Assembly: GCA_027533385.1 (NCBI GenBank) | Contig: JAPZUE010000025.1 | Span: forward strand, 124,001-188,000 | Direction: 5' to 3' | DNA: 64,000 bases | Origin: Rhizobium sp. | GTDB lineage: Bacteria; Pseudomonadota; Alphaproteobacteria; Rhizobiales; Rhizobiaceae | Part shown: in pieces, positions 28,585 to 37,390 of the stretch | How the letters are laid out: each line of letters begins with the position of its first letter | How positions within the stretch are numbered: position 1 is the stretch's first letter | Program-made: the position numbers and the translations under genes | Notes under the pieces: generated by a model | The model's input: the letters and a program-made list of their open reading frames with translations, nothing else | Told to the model about the DNA's origin: nothing | Databases searched by the model: none

Positions 28585-29082
28585 TCAGGCCTCAGGCGGT
28601 TTCGGCTTGCGGTGCTGGATGATCTCGTCAACGACGATGCAGATGGCGCCGATCGTAATGAAGCTGTCAGCCAGATTGAAGACCGCGAAAGACCAGGTCT
28701 GCGTGTAAAACAGGATGTAATCGACCACATAGCCGTAGGTGAAACGGTCGATGATGTTTCCGAGCGCGCCGGCGATGATCATCGCAAAGCCAAGATGGGC
28801 GAAATGCTGCTCCGGGCCGGTCTTGCGCCACAGCCATAGAACAAAACCGACGATGACGAGGCGCAGGGCGATGATGAACCAGCCATCGAGATGCGACAGC
28901 ATGGAAAAGGCGACACCGAGATTGTGGGTGCGGTAGAGCGCCCAATACGGCAAGACCGGGATCAGTTCATGCATCGGCAGATAGGTTTCCACCGCGTATT
29001 TGATCGCCTGATCGAGCATCAGGACGATCGCGATGAATGTCAGAACAGGCAGCGGTCGATTGAAGGCTGCGAGCATTGTCAC
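28585..29082 (-). CDS. lspA: Lipoprotein signal peptidase II
   Basis: This inner-membrane aspartyl protease removes signal peptides from prolipoproteins. The 165 residues have four hydrophobic helices. The catalytic aspartates lie in NIIDRFTYG (Asp112) and FNLADSFI (Asp139). The GTG start at 29080-29082 overlaps the trmH stop. An ATG two codons later (29076) is an equally possible start, since GGAG sits 4 and 10 bases before them respectively. Together with lnt, two of the three lipoprotein-processing steps are encoded in this window. Confidence 0.94.
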   Translation of the reverse strand: MTMLAAFNRPLPVLTFIAIVLMLDQAIKYAVETYLPMHELIPVLPYWALYRTHNLGVAFSMLSHLDGWFIIALRLVIVGFVLWLWRKTGPEQHFAHLGFAMIIAGALGNIIDRFTYGYVVDYILFYTQTWSFAVFNLADSFITIGAICIVVDEIIQHRKPKPPEA

Positions 29083-29939
29083 TTGGCTCCGTCGAGGGCG
29101 AGCAGATGGCGGCGGACTTCGAAGAGCATGACGCCGGTGGCCACTGCAAGGTTCAGGCTGTCGGCCATACCGACCTGAGGGATGCGGGCGAGCTTGTCGG
29201 CGGCCTCCGCCAGATCATCCGGCAGGCCGGACTGTTCGTTGCCCATCATCAGGATCACCGGCTTCGACTTGTAGTCGATGGTCCGGTAATCGACGGCGCC
29301 GGCAAGATGGGTGGCAACCAGGCGGGCATCGACCGATTTCTTCCACTTGAGAAAATCGGCGGGCGTGGTCTTCACCAGCGGCAGGGCGAACATCGAGCCC
29401 ATGGTGGCACGCACGGTTTCAAGCGAGAAGGGATCGGTGCAATCGCCAACCAGGATGACTCCCGACGCGCCGGCGGCGTCCGCCGTGCGGATGATCGTGC
29501 CGAGATTGCCGGGGTCGCGGACCCGGTCGAGCGCGATCCAGGTTTCGGAGCCCTTCGGCTGGATGTCCTTTAGCGCCGTCCAGCGCTGTTCGAAAACGGC
29601 GGCGACCATTTGCGGGTTGTCGCGCCGCGTGATCGAGGACATGACCTTTTCGCTGACTTCCAGCACGAGCCCGCCTGCGGCCACCGTGCGGGCGGCGACC
29701 TTCTCGACCATGGGCTTTCCCTTGCCGGCCTTGGCATAGACCAGCGTGCGGATGGTCCAGCCGCGATCGAGCGCATCGATCACCAGTTTCAGGCCCTCGG
29801 CCATGAAGGTGCGGCTTTCATCGCGCGCCTTCTTCAGCGACAGCGCCTTGATATCCTTGATGATGGGATTGGCGAGGCTGGTGACTTCCTTGACCTGGCC
29901 GACGCGCCGCGGGCCCTCGTTTCGATAGTCGTCGGTCAT
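29079..29939 (-). CDS. TrmH/SpoU-family RNA 2'-O-methyltransferase
   Basis: The 286-residue SPOUT methyltransferase has an N-terminal substrate-binding region ([24 protein letters not shown]). The knotted SAM-binding domain shows the three SpoU motifs: [20 protein letters not shown], the [11 protein letters not shown] region, and [22 protein letters not shown]. The likely substrate is a ribose in rRNA or tRNA, but which one is not clear from sequence. The ATG at 29937-29939 is chosen because the protein then begins MTDDYRNEG and overlaps the upstream gene by 4 bases. It overlaps lspA downstream by 4 bases if lspA starts at its GTG. Confidence 0.9.
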   Translation of the reverse strand: MTDDYRNEGPRRVGQVKEVTSLANPIIKDIKALSLKKARDESRTFMAEGLKLVIDALDRGWTIRTLVYAKAGKGKPMVEKVAARTVAAGGLVLEVSEKVMSSITRRDNPQMVAAVFEQRWTALKDIQPKGSETWIALDRVRDPGNLGTIIRTADAAGASGVILVGDCTDPFSLETVRATMGSMFALPLVKTTPADFLKWKKSVDARLVATHLAGAVDYRTIDYKSKPVILMMGNEQSGLPDDLAEAADKLARIPQVGMADSLNLAVATGVMLFEVRRHLLALDGAK

Positions 29940-31123
29940 TTCGGCACCCAGCGGCTGAAGAGAGAGGTGGAAAGCGCCCGGCCCGGCGTCCTGCCGTCGA
30001 GGCCAGCCTCGCGGATGACCAGTTCTCCGGATTCGACCAGACCGCCCTTGCCGCGCATGGTTTCGCACATCAGTTCGTGGATCGAATAGAAGCTCGCACG
30101 GATCGAATAGGCTGTTAGCACCAGACCGACAGCCTTTGGCGCCAGCAGCTCGCGGCAGACATCCAGCATCAGCGGCAGGTGGTCGAAGAGCTGCCAGACT
30201 TCGCCATTGGGACCACGCCCAAATTTCGGCGGGTCAGTGAGAATGATGTCGTAGCGATGGCCGCGACGTTCCTCGCGCAGGATGAACTTCATCGCGTCCT
30301 CGCAGATCCAGCGGATCGGCGCCTTGTCGAGGCGGCTCAGCGACTGGTTTTCGCGCGCCCAGCCGATCGCCTTCTTCGACGCGTCGACATGGGTGACTTC
30401 GGCCCCGGCGGCAGCGGCGACCAGCGAGGCGACACCGGTATAGCCGAAAAGGTTGAGGACCTTCAGCGGGCGTTTTGCCTCTTCAATCCTTTCCTTCATC
30501 CAGCTCCAATGGGCGATCTGCTCCGGGAAGACGCCGACATGACGGAAGGCGGTGAAGCGGCCATGGAAATCCACGCCAAGCAGCGCGAGCGGCCAGGTTT
30601 CGCCGAGCGCTTCGCGCGGGAAACGCCAGCGGCCCATGCCGTCCTCATCCGTATCGCCGGTAAAGACGGCATCTGCCTTGTCCCATACATGGGAGGCAAG
30701 CGAGCGCGGCCAGAGTGCCTGCGCCTCGGGGCGGACGATGCGATAGGGGCCGTATTGTTCGAGCTTCTGCCCCTCGCCACTGTCAATCAGATGAAAATCA
30801 CCGGCACCGGTCGATTCCAGAATCAGCGGCACGCGCTCGGCCGGGCGGTCACCGCCGCGGACTGTCAGGACGCGGGCCGGCTCGGACCCGGTCTCGGCGG
30901 CCTGCGGCTGGGGCTTGGATTTTGCGACATCGGGTTCGCGACGCGGCGCACGGTTCTGGCGCTCGTCCGACCGCTTGGCTGATGCGGGCTTTGCCGATCC
31001 AGACCGTGTATCGCCACCGGCTTTTGCCTTGGCTCCCGGAAATGGCTTCGCGCCGGGGCGGCGTTCCTTGTTCTTCACGTCTTTGATCCGTGGGTGTCGT
31101 TCGTCTCGGCCTGCCCTTAGCAT
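29936..31123 (-). CDS. Class I SAM-dependent RNA methyltransferase (RlmI/RlmK-like, COG1092)
   Basis: The 395-residue protein has an N-terminal basic low-complexity stretch of about 75 residues. A Rossmann-fold methyltransferase of the RlmI-like group follows. Seen are VLNLFGYTGVASLVAAAAGAE (SAM site), VDASKKAIGWARENQ and the catalytic-type ILTDPPKFGRGP. Members methylate cytosine or guanine in 23S rRNA. The tail-to-head overlap with trmH suggests a coupled pair of RNA modifiers. The start is uncertain. The ATG at 31123 lacks a clear ribosome site, and a GTG 16 codons later is possible. Confidence 0.87.
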   Translation of the reverse strand: MLRAGRDERHPRIKDVKNKERRPGAKPFPGAKAKAGGDTRSGSAKPASAKRSDERQNRAPRREPDVAKSKPQPQAAETGSEPARVLTVRGGDRPAERVPLILESTGAGDFHLIDSGEGQKLEQYGPYRIVRPEAQALWPRSLASHVWDKADAVFTGDTDEDGMGRWRFPREALGETWPLALLGVDFHGRFTAFRHVGVFPEQIAHWSWMKERIEEAKRPLKVLNLFGYTGVASLVAAAAGAEVTHVDASKKAIGWARENQSLSRLDKAPIRWICEDAMKFILREERRGHRYDIILTDPPKFGRGPNGEVWQLFDHLPLMLDVCRELLAPKAVGLVLTAYSIRASFYSIHELMCETMRGKGGLVESGELVIREAGLDGRTPGRALSTSLFSRWVPK

Positions 31124-31174
31124 TGCCGGAACGGTGCGAAAAGGAAATTTGCCGCGAGAACGGCCCGGACCGCT

Positions 31175-31519
31175 TTACTTGGCGCCAAGTTGCGGAAGGT
31201 TCGAGCCGGCGATCTGTTCGGCACGTGTCTTCTGGCGATCCGCTTCCGCCTGCCACTGCTGCGCTGCAAGCGATTGGTTGCGCGCCTTCTTGCGGTGCTT
31301 GCCCTGGGTAAACCAGGTCACGACAGACCCGAGAAGGACGCCGAGCATGACGGCCAGGATAAGGAAGACAAAGAAGGGTGCGGAGATGGAAAGCGCCTGA
31401 TCGGCCGGATCGAACGGATTGAGCGCGAGACTTACAGGTGCTCGGTTGGCGACGGCAAGAACGACCAGTACGACACCCAGCGGAACGAACACCACGAGGC
31501 TCACGACTTTGCGGATCAT
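31175..31519 (-). CDS. LapA-domain (DUF1049) membrane protein
   Basis: The 114-residue protein has two hydrophobic helices (about 5-25 and 45-68). A basic, coiled-coil-forming C-terminal tail rich in Gln, Lys and Ala follows. This is the layout of the LapA/YciS family. The E. coli relative LapA takes part in lipopolysaccharide assembly control with LapB. Here it sits between ihfB and the RNA methyltransferases, as in other rhizobia. The LPS role is by family analogy only. Confidence 0.85.
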   Translation of the reverse strand: MIRKVVSLVVFVPLGVVLVVLAVANRAPVSLALNPFDPADQALSISAPFFVFLILAVMLGVLLGSVVTWFTQGKHRKKARNQSLAAQQWQAEADRQKTRAEQIAGSNLPQLGAK

Positions 31520-31611
31520 CTCGACAACTCCCTGTTCCGTCCGAGGTGCAAGAGATCACCCCCCCCGGCCCAAGGTAAGGACAGGGGCGGAATTTTCAAC
31601 GCGAAAAGCGA

Positions 31612-31914
31612 CTATTCGTCGTCCTCGTCGCCCATGCCCGGGTTGAGACGCTCGCGCAGTTCCTTGCCGGTCTTGAAGAAGGGCACCCATTTTTCTTCGA
31701 CGAAAACGGTTTCGCCGGTGCGCGGATTGCGGCCCGAACGCGAGGGACGGTTCTTGACAGAGAAGGCGCCGAAGCCGCGCAGTTCCACGCGGTTGCCCGC
31801 AGCCAGGGCATCGGTGATTTCGTCCAGGACCGCATTGACGATGTTTTCGACATCACGGTGATAGAGATGCGGATTACGGGCCGCGACGATCTGCACCAAT
31901 TCCGACTTTATCAC
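31612..31914 (-). CDS. ihfB: Integration host factor beta subunit
   Basis: This DNA-bending protein forms a heterodimer with IhfA and helps nucleoid organisation. It also supports sigma-54 promoters, and rpoN lies 2.5 kb away. The 100 residues show the HU/IHF fold with [26 protein letters not shown], the beta-ribbon arm signature. I choose the GTG at 31912-31914 ([15 protein letters not shown]). AGGGGG stands 5 bases before it and the family begins here, whereas the ATG at 31929 lacks a ribosome site. An acidic tail (GDEDDE) is usual in rhizobia. Confidence 0.94.
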   Translation of the reverse strand: MIKSELVQIVAARNPHLYHRDVENIVNAVLDEITDALAAGNRVELRGFGAFSVKNRPSRSGRNPRTGETVFVEEKWVPFFKTGKELRERLNPGMGDEDDE

Positions 31915-31957
31915 GCGGACCCCCTGCATTTTCTATTGTGACATTGAGCGGCGACAA

Positions 31958-31986
31958 AGTTGCCAAAGCAAAAAAGCTCAGTCAAG
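31958..31986 (-). promoter_or_regulatory. Sigma-70-type promoter candidate for ihfB
   Basis: On the minus strand CTTGAC (31981-31986) is followed after exactly 17 bases by GCAACT (31958-31963). The -35 is a perfect match to the rhizobial consensus. The -10 is weak. It lies about 45 bases before the ihfB GTG. The rest of the 31915-32171 gap has only a short palindrome TGACG-TG-CGTCA at 32026-32037. Confidence 0.4.
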
Positions 31987-32171
31987 GAACAACTTAACCA
32001 TAAATTGCCGGCTTTGCGAGCGATATGACGTGCGTCACACGCTAAATTGTGATCATGCCCGCCTCACTTTCTTCGCGTGGCCACGGCATGGGTCACGCGC
32101 ATGTTTGCTGTTACAGGCCCGACACAATCTTATTGGCAAGGCTCGTTGGACATGCGAAACCGGGATGAAAG

Positions 32172-32897
32172 GTGAGCGGGCGCAAGCTGGCTCCCACAAG
32201 GATGGACATAGGAATGCTGCAAGCGACAGGAGCTGGAGTTCAGACGACCGGAAACCGATCCGACGCCGATGCCTATCGGCGCGCGGTCAGTCACTCCCGG
32301 CGCGTCCGGCGCCTGCGTATCCTGCTACCGGTCGCAGCGCTCATCATCACGCTGGCATTCATTGCCGTCTCCATGGTGCGCAGCCTGTTGCCCGACGAAC
32401 TGCAGATCGAGTCCGCCAAGATCGAAGACGGCAAGGTCGTCATGGAGAAGCCGGCCATTGCCGGCCGCAACGAAGATGGCGTGCGCTATTCCATGCGCGC
32501 CGAGCGCGCCCTGCAGGACATCAAGAACCCCAACATGATCACCCTCGATACGATCGCGGCCGCCCTGCCGGTGAGCGACACGGTGATCGCCCGCGTGGTT
32601 GCCGCCAGCGGCATCTTTGACCGCGCCGCCAATTTTCTTACGCTCGACAAGCCCTTCACCCTCAATCTGAGCAGCGGCATCGATGCGCAGTTCAACTCGG
32701 CGCGCCTCGACATTGCCGGCGGCACCATGAAAACCGACGATCCCGTGGCCATCCAGACCAAAGGCGCGTCGATTGTTGCGAACTCGCTCGAGATGAAGGA
32801 TAAGGGGCGAACCATGATATTCGCGGGCAGTGTGAAGTTGAACATCGAGCCGTCCGCCATTCGCAGCAATCGGTCCACGGAAGCCGTCCAGCCATGA
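32172..32897 (+). CDS. lptC: LPS export system protein LptC family
   Basis: LptC anchors the periplasmic LPS bridge at the inner membrane and receives LPS from LptB2FG. The 241-residue protein has a cytoplasmic N terminus, one membrane helix (about residues 50-70: ILLPVAALIITLAFIAVSMV) and a periplasmic LptC/OstA-like beta fold. The longest start is a GTG with GGGA upstream. ATGs at 32202 and 32214 are alternatives, and the latter would begin MLQATGAGVQ. Its stop overlaps the lptA ATG by 4 bases. The cytoplasmic extension is longer than in E. coli. Confidence 0.87.
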   Translation: MSGRKLAPTRMDIGMLQATGAGVQTTGNRSDADAYRRAVSHSRRVRRLRILLPVAALIITLAFIAVSMVRSLLPDELQIESAKIEDGKVVMEKPAIAGRNEDGVRYSMRAERALQDIKNPNMITLDTIAAALPVSDTVIARVVAASGIFDRAANFLTLDKPFTLNLSSGIDAQFNSARLDIAGGTMKTDDPVAIQTKGASIVANSLEMKDKGRTMIFAGSVKLNIEPSAIRSNRSTEAVQP

Positions 32898-33448
32898 TTT
32901 ACCGCTCCTTTGCCCAGTTTACCCTCGCTGGCGCTCTCCTCGTTTCGGCAAGCGCGTTTGCCACGATGGCTTCGGCACAAACGACCAGCAGCCAGATGAA
33001 CGGCCTGAAGCTGTCGAACGATCAGCCGATCCAGATCGAAAGCGACCAGCTCGAAATCCGCGAGCAGGAAAAGAAGGCCTTCTTCACCGGGAATGTGAAG
33101 GTGGTGCAGGGAACGACGACGCTGCAGGCCGGCACCATGGTGGTGCATTATCGCGGCGAGGGCCAGACGGTGACCCAGGGTAATGCCGACATCGAGAAGA
33201 TCGACGTCGCGGACAAGGTCTTCCTCTCCTCCGGAACCCAGCAGGCGACTGCCGACACCGGCTATTTCGATATGGCCAAGCAGCTTTTCGTGCTCGAGGG
33301 CGAGCGCGTGGTGCTGTCGGAAGGCCAGAATGTCTTCGTCGGCTGCAAACTCACGGTTCAAATGGAATCCGGCCAGGCCAAGCTCGATAGCTGTGGCCGG
33401 CGCGTTCAGATCCAGCTCGATCCGCAGTCGCAGAAGCCGAGCAACTGA
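32894..33448 (+). CDS. lptA: Periplasmic LPS-binding protein LptA
   Basis: LptA forms the periplasmic bridge that carries LPS to the outer membrane. The 184-residue precursor has a signal peptide (cut after ASA, about residue 28). An OstA/LptA jellyroll follows: PIQIESDQLEIREQEKKAFFTGNVKVVQG, TLQAGTMVVHY and ATADTGYFD. Two cysteines near the C terminus (VGCKLTVQ, LDSCGRR) may form a disulfide. The start overlaps lptC in ATGA fashion and lptB follows 9 bases later, giving a tight lptC-lptA-lptB operon. Confidence 0.93.
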   Translation: MIYRSFAQFTLAGALLVSASAFATMASAQTTSSQMNGLKLSNDQPIQIESDQLEIREQEKKAFFTGNVKVVQGTTTLQAGTMVVHYRGEGQTVTQGNADIEKIDVADKVFLSSGTQQATADTGYFDMAKQLFVLEGERVVLSEGQNVFVGCKLTVQMESGQAKLDSCGRRVQIQLDPQSQKPSN

Positions 33449-33457
33449 CGGATCCGC

Positions 33458-34270
33458 GTGAACGTGCACATTCCCTTTTTCTCCAGGACGAAGCAGCCCA
33501 AGAAGGCCGCGACCCCGACCGGCCTGCCGGGCGACAAGTCGCGCTATGAAGGCACGCTGATCGCCCATGGACTGACGAAGACCTATAACTCCCGTCGTGT
33601 CGTCAACGGCGCCTCGCTGGTCGTGCGTCGTGGTGAAGCCGTCGGCTTGCTTGGCCCGAACGGTGCCGGCAAGACGACCTGCTTTTACATGATCACGGGC
33701 CTGGTGCCGGTGGATGCCGGCACGATCTCGATCAACGGCAATGACGTCACGTCCATGCCGATGTATCGGCGTGCCCGCCTCGGCGTCGGCTATCTGCCGC
33801 AGGAAGCCTCGATCTTTCGCGGGCTAACGGTTGAAGAGAATATCCGCGCGGTGCTTGAGGTGCATGTTTCCGACAGGCGCAAGCGCGAGGCGAAGCTCGA
33901 CGAACTGCTCGCCGAATTCCACATTGAGAAGCTGCGCAAGTCGCCGGCCGTTGCGCTTTCGGGCGGCGAACGCCGGCGTCTGGAAATCGCGCGCGCGCTG
34001 GCGACGGATCCGACCTTCATGCTGCTCGACGAGCCGTTTGCGGGCGTTGACCCGATCTCGGTCTCGGATATTCAGAATCTCGTGCGGCACCTGACGGCCC
34101 GTGGCATTGGTGTTCTGATCACCGACCATAATGTGCGTGAAACACTGGGCCTGATCGACCGGGCCTATATCATCCATGCCGGTGAGGTACTCACCCATGG
34201 ACGCGCCAACGACATCGTCAACAATGCCGATGTCCGCCGGCTCTATCTCGGCGAACAGTTCAGCCTCTGA
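33458..34270 (+). CDS. lptB: LPS export ABC transporter ATP-binding protein LptB
   Basis: This cytoplasmic ATPase powers LPS extraction with LptF and LptG, which are not encoded in this window. The 270 residues show Walker A GPNGAGKTT, the signature LSGGERRRLEIARAL and Walker B FMLLDEPFAGVDPIS, followed by the switch His in ITDHNVRETL. An N-terminal extension of about 30 residues, rich in basic residues, precedes the ABC domain, as is common in rhizobia. The start is GTG. rpoN follows after 139 bases, the same order as in most proteobacteria. Confidence 0.96.
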   Translation: MNVHIPFFSRTKQPKKAATPTGLPGDKSRYEGTLIAHGLTKTYNSRRVVNGASLVVRRGEAVGLLGPNGAGKTTCFYMITGLVPVDAGTISINGNDVTSMPMYRRARLGVGYLPQEASIFRGLTVEENIRAVLEVHVSDRRKREAKLDELLAEFHIEKLRKSPAVALSGGERRRLEIARALATDPTFMLLDEPFAGVDPISVSDIQNLVRHLTARGIGVLITDHNVRETLGLIDRAYIIHAGEVLTHGRANDIVNNADVRRLYLGEQFSL

Positions 34271-34310
34271 CGTCCAGACGAAGAAAACGACGTCTCGCAC
34301 CGCGCTGCGG

Positions 34311-34339
34311 CTTGACCAAAGTAAAATAAAAAGCAATTT
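34311..34339 (+). promoter_or_regulatory. Sigma-70-type promoter candidate for rpoN
   Basis: CTTGAC (34311-34316) and CAATTT (34334-34339) are spaced by exactly 17 bases in an AT-rich stretch. The -35 is perfect and the -10 matches four of six positions of CTATAT. The site lies about 70 bases before the rpoN start, so rpoN can be transcribed independently of lptB. Confidence 0.55.
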
Positions 34340-34409
34340 TTGGGCCAAGTGGATTTTCCGCCTCTCGGAGGCGGGAAGCGGGGGAATGTAGGGGAGTCGA
34401 ACGTCCGCC

Positions 34410-35978
34410 ATGGCCTTATCCGCCAACCTGATGCTGCGACAAAGCCAGTCTCTGGTGATGACTCCCCAGCTGATGCAGTCGATTCAGCTGTTGCAGATGA
34501 CTCACATCGAACTGATGCAGTTCATCGCCCAGGAAGTTGAGCGGAATCCGCTGCTCGAAATGGCGGCAGATGATGGAGATTTGGGCGGCGACACGCCCGA
34601 CAATGCCGACCGCCACACCAGCGCTGCCCCGGACAACAACGCCACCTCCGGCGAGATGGGAGCCGTACCATCGCTCGATAGCGACTGGTACGAGAATGGC
34701 GCCAGCGAGCGGCTGAACGACCGGCTGGACACCAATTTCGATACGGCTTTCACCGACGAGGGTTCGGCTCAGCGACCGGACGCCCCCGAACTGCTCGGCC
34801 AATGGAAGTCGATGCCCGGACAATCCGGCGAAGGAAGCGAGGGCTACGACCTTGATGACTTCGTGGCCGGCCAGGTCAGCCTTCGCGATCACCTTCAGCA
34901 GCAGGTTCCCTTTGCGCTGCCGTCAGCGTCCGACCAGCTGCTTGCATCCGTGCTCATCGACCATCTCGATGAAGCGGGCTATCTGCGCGCCGATCTCGAT
35001 GAGGTGGCCGCTCGCCTCGGGCTGACGACGGCCAATGTGGAGCTCGTGCTGCAAACCCTGCAGACCCTGGAACCTGCTGGCGTCTTCGCTCGCAATCTCA
35101 GCGAATGCCTGGCGATCCAGCTTCGCCAGCGGGATCGATACGATCCAGCCATGGCGGGGCTCGTCAACAATCTTGAACTCCTGGCCAAGCGTGACTTTGC
35201 GACGCTGAAAAAGATCTGCGGCGTGGACGAGGAAGACCTCGTCGACATGCTGGCCGAAATCCGCAAGCTCAATCCGAAACCCGGCAGCTGCTTCGAGCAT
35301 TCAGTCAGCGAATCCGTGACGCCCGACATCGTCGTCAGGGCGGACGGGGCCGGCGGCTGGCGGGTGGAACTCAATCCGGATGCCCTGCCCCGCGTGCTCG
35401 TGAACCACAGCTACATGGCCGCCGTCGGGCGACGCGGCAGTGCGAAGGAGACGCCGGACCAGGCCTTCATGTCGGAATGCCTGCAGAATGCCAACTGGCT
35501 CACCCGCAGCCTCGACCAGAGGGCGCGGACGATCACCAAGGTGGCAGCCGAGATCGTACGGCAACAGTCCGCCTTCCTTGATCACGGCGTCGATCATTTG
35601 CGGCCGCTCAATCTGAAAACGGTCGCCGATGCGATCAAGATGCACGAATCGACCGTCAGCCGCGTGACGACCAACAAATACATGCTGACACCACGCGGCC
35701 TCTTCGAGCTCAAATACTTTTTCAGCGTGTCGATTGCCTCGGCCGAAGGCGGCGACAGCCATTCGGCGGAATCCGTTCGCCACAAGATCCGCGCCCTCAT
35801 CGACAAGGAGAGCCCCGATGCCGTCCTCTCCGACGATGATATCGTCGACCAGCTGAAATCATCCGGCGTGGATCTCGCCCGCCGCACCGTGGCAAAATAC
35901 CGCGAGGCCATGAACATCCCCTCATCCGTCCAGCGGCGGCGCGAAAAACGTGCGATGGCCAAGGTTTCGGCGGTCTGA
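34410..35978 (+). CDS. rpoN: RNA polymerase sigma-54 factor
   Basis: Sigma-54 directs transcription of nitrogen-assimilation, dicarboxylate-transport and, in rhizobia, nif/fix genes with enhancer-binding activators. The 522 residues contain the Gln/Leu-rich region I (LMLRQSQSLVMTPQLMQSIQLLQM), an acidic region II (about 50-130) and the core-binding domain (about 130-320). The helix-turn-helix comes next, then the RpoN box ARRTVAKYREAM near residue 494. hpf and ptsN follow, the conserved rpoN neighbourhood. Confidence 0.98.
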   Translation: MALSANLMLRQSQSLVMTPQLMQSIQLLQMTHIELMQFIAQEVERNPLLEMAADDGDLGGDTPDNADRHTSAAPDNNATSGEMGAVPSLDSDWYENGASERLNDRLDTNFDTAFTDEGSAQRPDAPELLGQWKSMPGQSGEGSEGYDLDDFVAGQVSLRDHLQQQVPFALPSASDQLLASVLIDHLDEAGYLRADLDEVAARLGLTTANVELVLQTLQTLEPAGVFARNLSECLAIQLRQRDRYDPAMAGLVNNLELLAKRDFATLKKICGVDEEDLVDMLAEIRKLNPKPGSCFEHSVSESVTPDIVVRADGAGGWRVELNPDALPRVLVNHSYMAAVGRRGSAKETPDQAFMSECLQNANWLTRSLDQRARTITKVAAEIVRQQSAFLDHGVDHLRPLNLKTVADAIKMHESTVSRVTTNKYMLTPRGLFELKYFFSVSIASAEGGDSHSAESVRHKIRALIDKESPDAVLSDDDIVDQLKSSGVDLARRTVAKYREAMNIPSSVQRRREKRAMAKVSAV

Positions 35979-36138
35979 CGGGCGCCTTTTCGCCGCAATG
36001 ATTAACGGGAGATTGACTCTCGGTGCCAAGGGGGCTAGAAGCGCGCCGCAATCGACAGCGCACACTGTTGACCGAGGGAACGAGCCCTCGATTACGCCCG
36101 ACAAACGAAGGCACAGACTGACCGAACCGCTCGAAAAG

Positions 36139-36168
36139 CTTGGACGCGGGCGTCGCTTGGCGTAAAAT
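36139..36168 (+). promoter_or_regulatory. Promoter candidate for hpf
   Basis: CTTGGA (36139-36144) and TAAAAT (36163-36168) are 18 bases apart and end 33 bases before the hpf ATG. The 35979-36201 gap between rpoN and hpf shows nothing else clear. Confidence 0.4.
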
Positions 36169-36201
36169 GGATACGCAACCAATCATAAGAAGGGAAACTC
36201 C

Positions 36202-36777
36202 ATGAGTGTGCGTGTATCCGGCAAGCAGATGGAAATCGGTGAGACGTTCCGGCAGCGGATCGAAGATCGAATCCAGGATGCGGTTACCAAGTACTTCGAC
36301 GGAGGGTATTCCGGGCAAGTGGTCGTCTCGAAGTCGCAGTCGCGCTTCTCGGCTGATTGCCTGGTGCATCTCGATACCGGAGCCAACCTGCATGCCGCAG
36401 GCGAGGCCAATGATCCTCAGGTCGCCTTCGACACCGCCTTTGAGCGTGTTGAGAAGCGCCTGCGCCGTTACAAGCGCAAGCTGAAGGATCATCATGCCGG
36501 AGAGCCGATCAATCCGCCGGCAGAGATTGCCTATACGGTCATGGATTCGGTCGCCGAAGAGCATGACGAAGTGCCGGAAGACTACGCGCCGACCATCGTG
36601 GCGGAAAGCACAAAGAAGCTGCGGACCATGTCGGTGGCTTCGGCCGTTATGGCTCTCGACATGACCGACGAACCGGTTCTTCTGTTCAGAAGCCCGGGGA
36701 AAGAACAATTGAATATCGTTTATCGTCGCAATGACGGTAATATCGGGTGGATCGATTCCGCCAACATCAAAGGCTGA
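36202..36777 (+). CDS. hpf: Ribosome hibernation promoting factor, long form
   Basis: This ribosome-associated protein dimerises 70S ribosomes into inactive 100S particles in stationary phase. The 191 residues comprise an N-terminal S30AE/YfiA domain (about 1-100, opening MSVRVSGKQMEIGETFRQRIEDRI). A linker follows, then the C-terminal dimerisation domain of the long form (about 130-190: SVASAVMALDMTDEPVLLFRS, QLNIVYRRNDGNIGWID). AGGGAAACTCC lies just before the ATG. It is flanked by rpoN and ptsN. Confidence 0.95.
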   Translation: MSVRVSGKQMEIGETFRQRIEDRIQDAVTKYFDGGYSGQVVVSKSQSRFSADCLVHLDTGANLHAAGEANDPQVAFDTAFERVEKRLRRYKRKLKDHHAGEPINPPAEIAYTVMDSVAEEHDEVPEDYAPTIVAESTKKLRTMSVASAVMALDMTDEPVLLFRSPGKEQLNIVYRRNDGNIGWIDSANIKG

Positions 36778-36844
36778 CGGTTGACTTGGGCGGCCCCGAC
36801 AGGCGGCCGCCCAAGCTTCGGCCCGAGGCATGAAGGACATTGAT

Positions 36845-37309
36845 ATGGCATTGGCAGATTTGCTGCAGCAGGATGCTGTCGTACCGGCCCTCCGGGTGAA
36901 CTCCAAGAAGCAGCTGCTTCAGGAACTTGCGGCCAAAGCCTCCAAGCTCACCGACATTCCGGAGCGGGAAATCTTTGACGTGATCCTGCAGCGCGAGCGT
37001 CTCGGCTCGACGGGCGTAGGCAACGGCATCGCCATCCCGCATGGCAAGCTCAACAAGATCAGCAAGATCACGGGAATCTTCGCGCGGCTCGAAACCCCCG
37101 TGGATTTCGAGGCCCTTGATGACCAGCCGGTCGACCTGGTGTTTCTGCTGCTGGCGCCGGAAGGTGCAGGCGCGGATCATCTGAAGGCCCTGTCGCGGAT
37201 TGCCCGCGTGCTGCGTGATCACGATCTGGTCGCCAAGCTCAGGGCAACGGAGTCTGCGTCGGCGATCTACACCTTCCTCAACGAGGAACAGGCGTCAAAC
37301 GCCGCTTGA
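36845..37309 (+). CDS. ptsN: Nitrogen-related PTS protein EIIA-Ntr (PtsN)
   Basis: PtsN is the terminal phosphoacceptor of the nitrogen phosphotransferase system. It regulates potassium transport, carbon and nitrogen balance, and ABC transporters in rhizobia. The 154 residues show the EIIA fold with active-site His66 in GIAIPHGKL. The ATG at 36845 (MALADLLQQD) is selected because AAGGA lies 7 bases before it. The in-frame ATG at 36830 has its purine run too close. A terminator follows directly. Confidence 0.96.
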   Translation: MALADLLQQDAVVPALRVNSKKQLLQELAAKASKLTDIPEREIFDVILQRERLGSTGVGNGIAIPHGKLNKISKITGIFARLETPVDFEALDDQPVDLVFLLLAPEGAGADHLKALSRIARVLRDHDLVAKLRATESASAIYTFLNEEQASNAA

Positions 37310-37334
37310 ATGACCGTCTTTCGACACGAGCAAC

Positions 37335-37365
37335 AAAAAAAGCGCCCCAAGAGGCGCTTTTTTTC
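37335..37365. terminator. Bidirectional terminator between ptsN and grpE
   Basis: AGCGCC (37341-37346) and GGCGCT (37353-37358) form a stem with loop CCAAGA. It is flanked by an A run on the left and a T run on the right, so it can stop both ptsN (plus) and grpE (minus) transcripts. Confidence 0.88.
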
Positions 37366-37390
37366 GTTTGATCAGGACAGCCCCTAGCCG

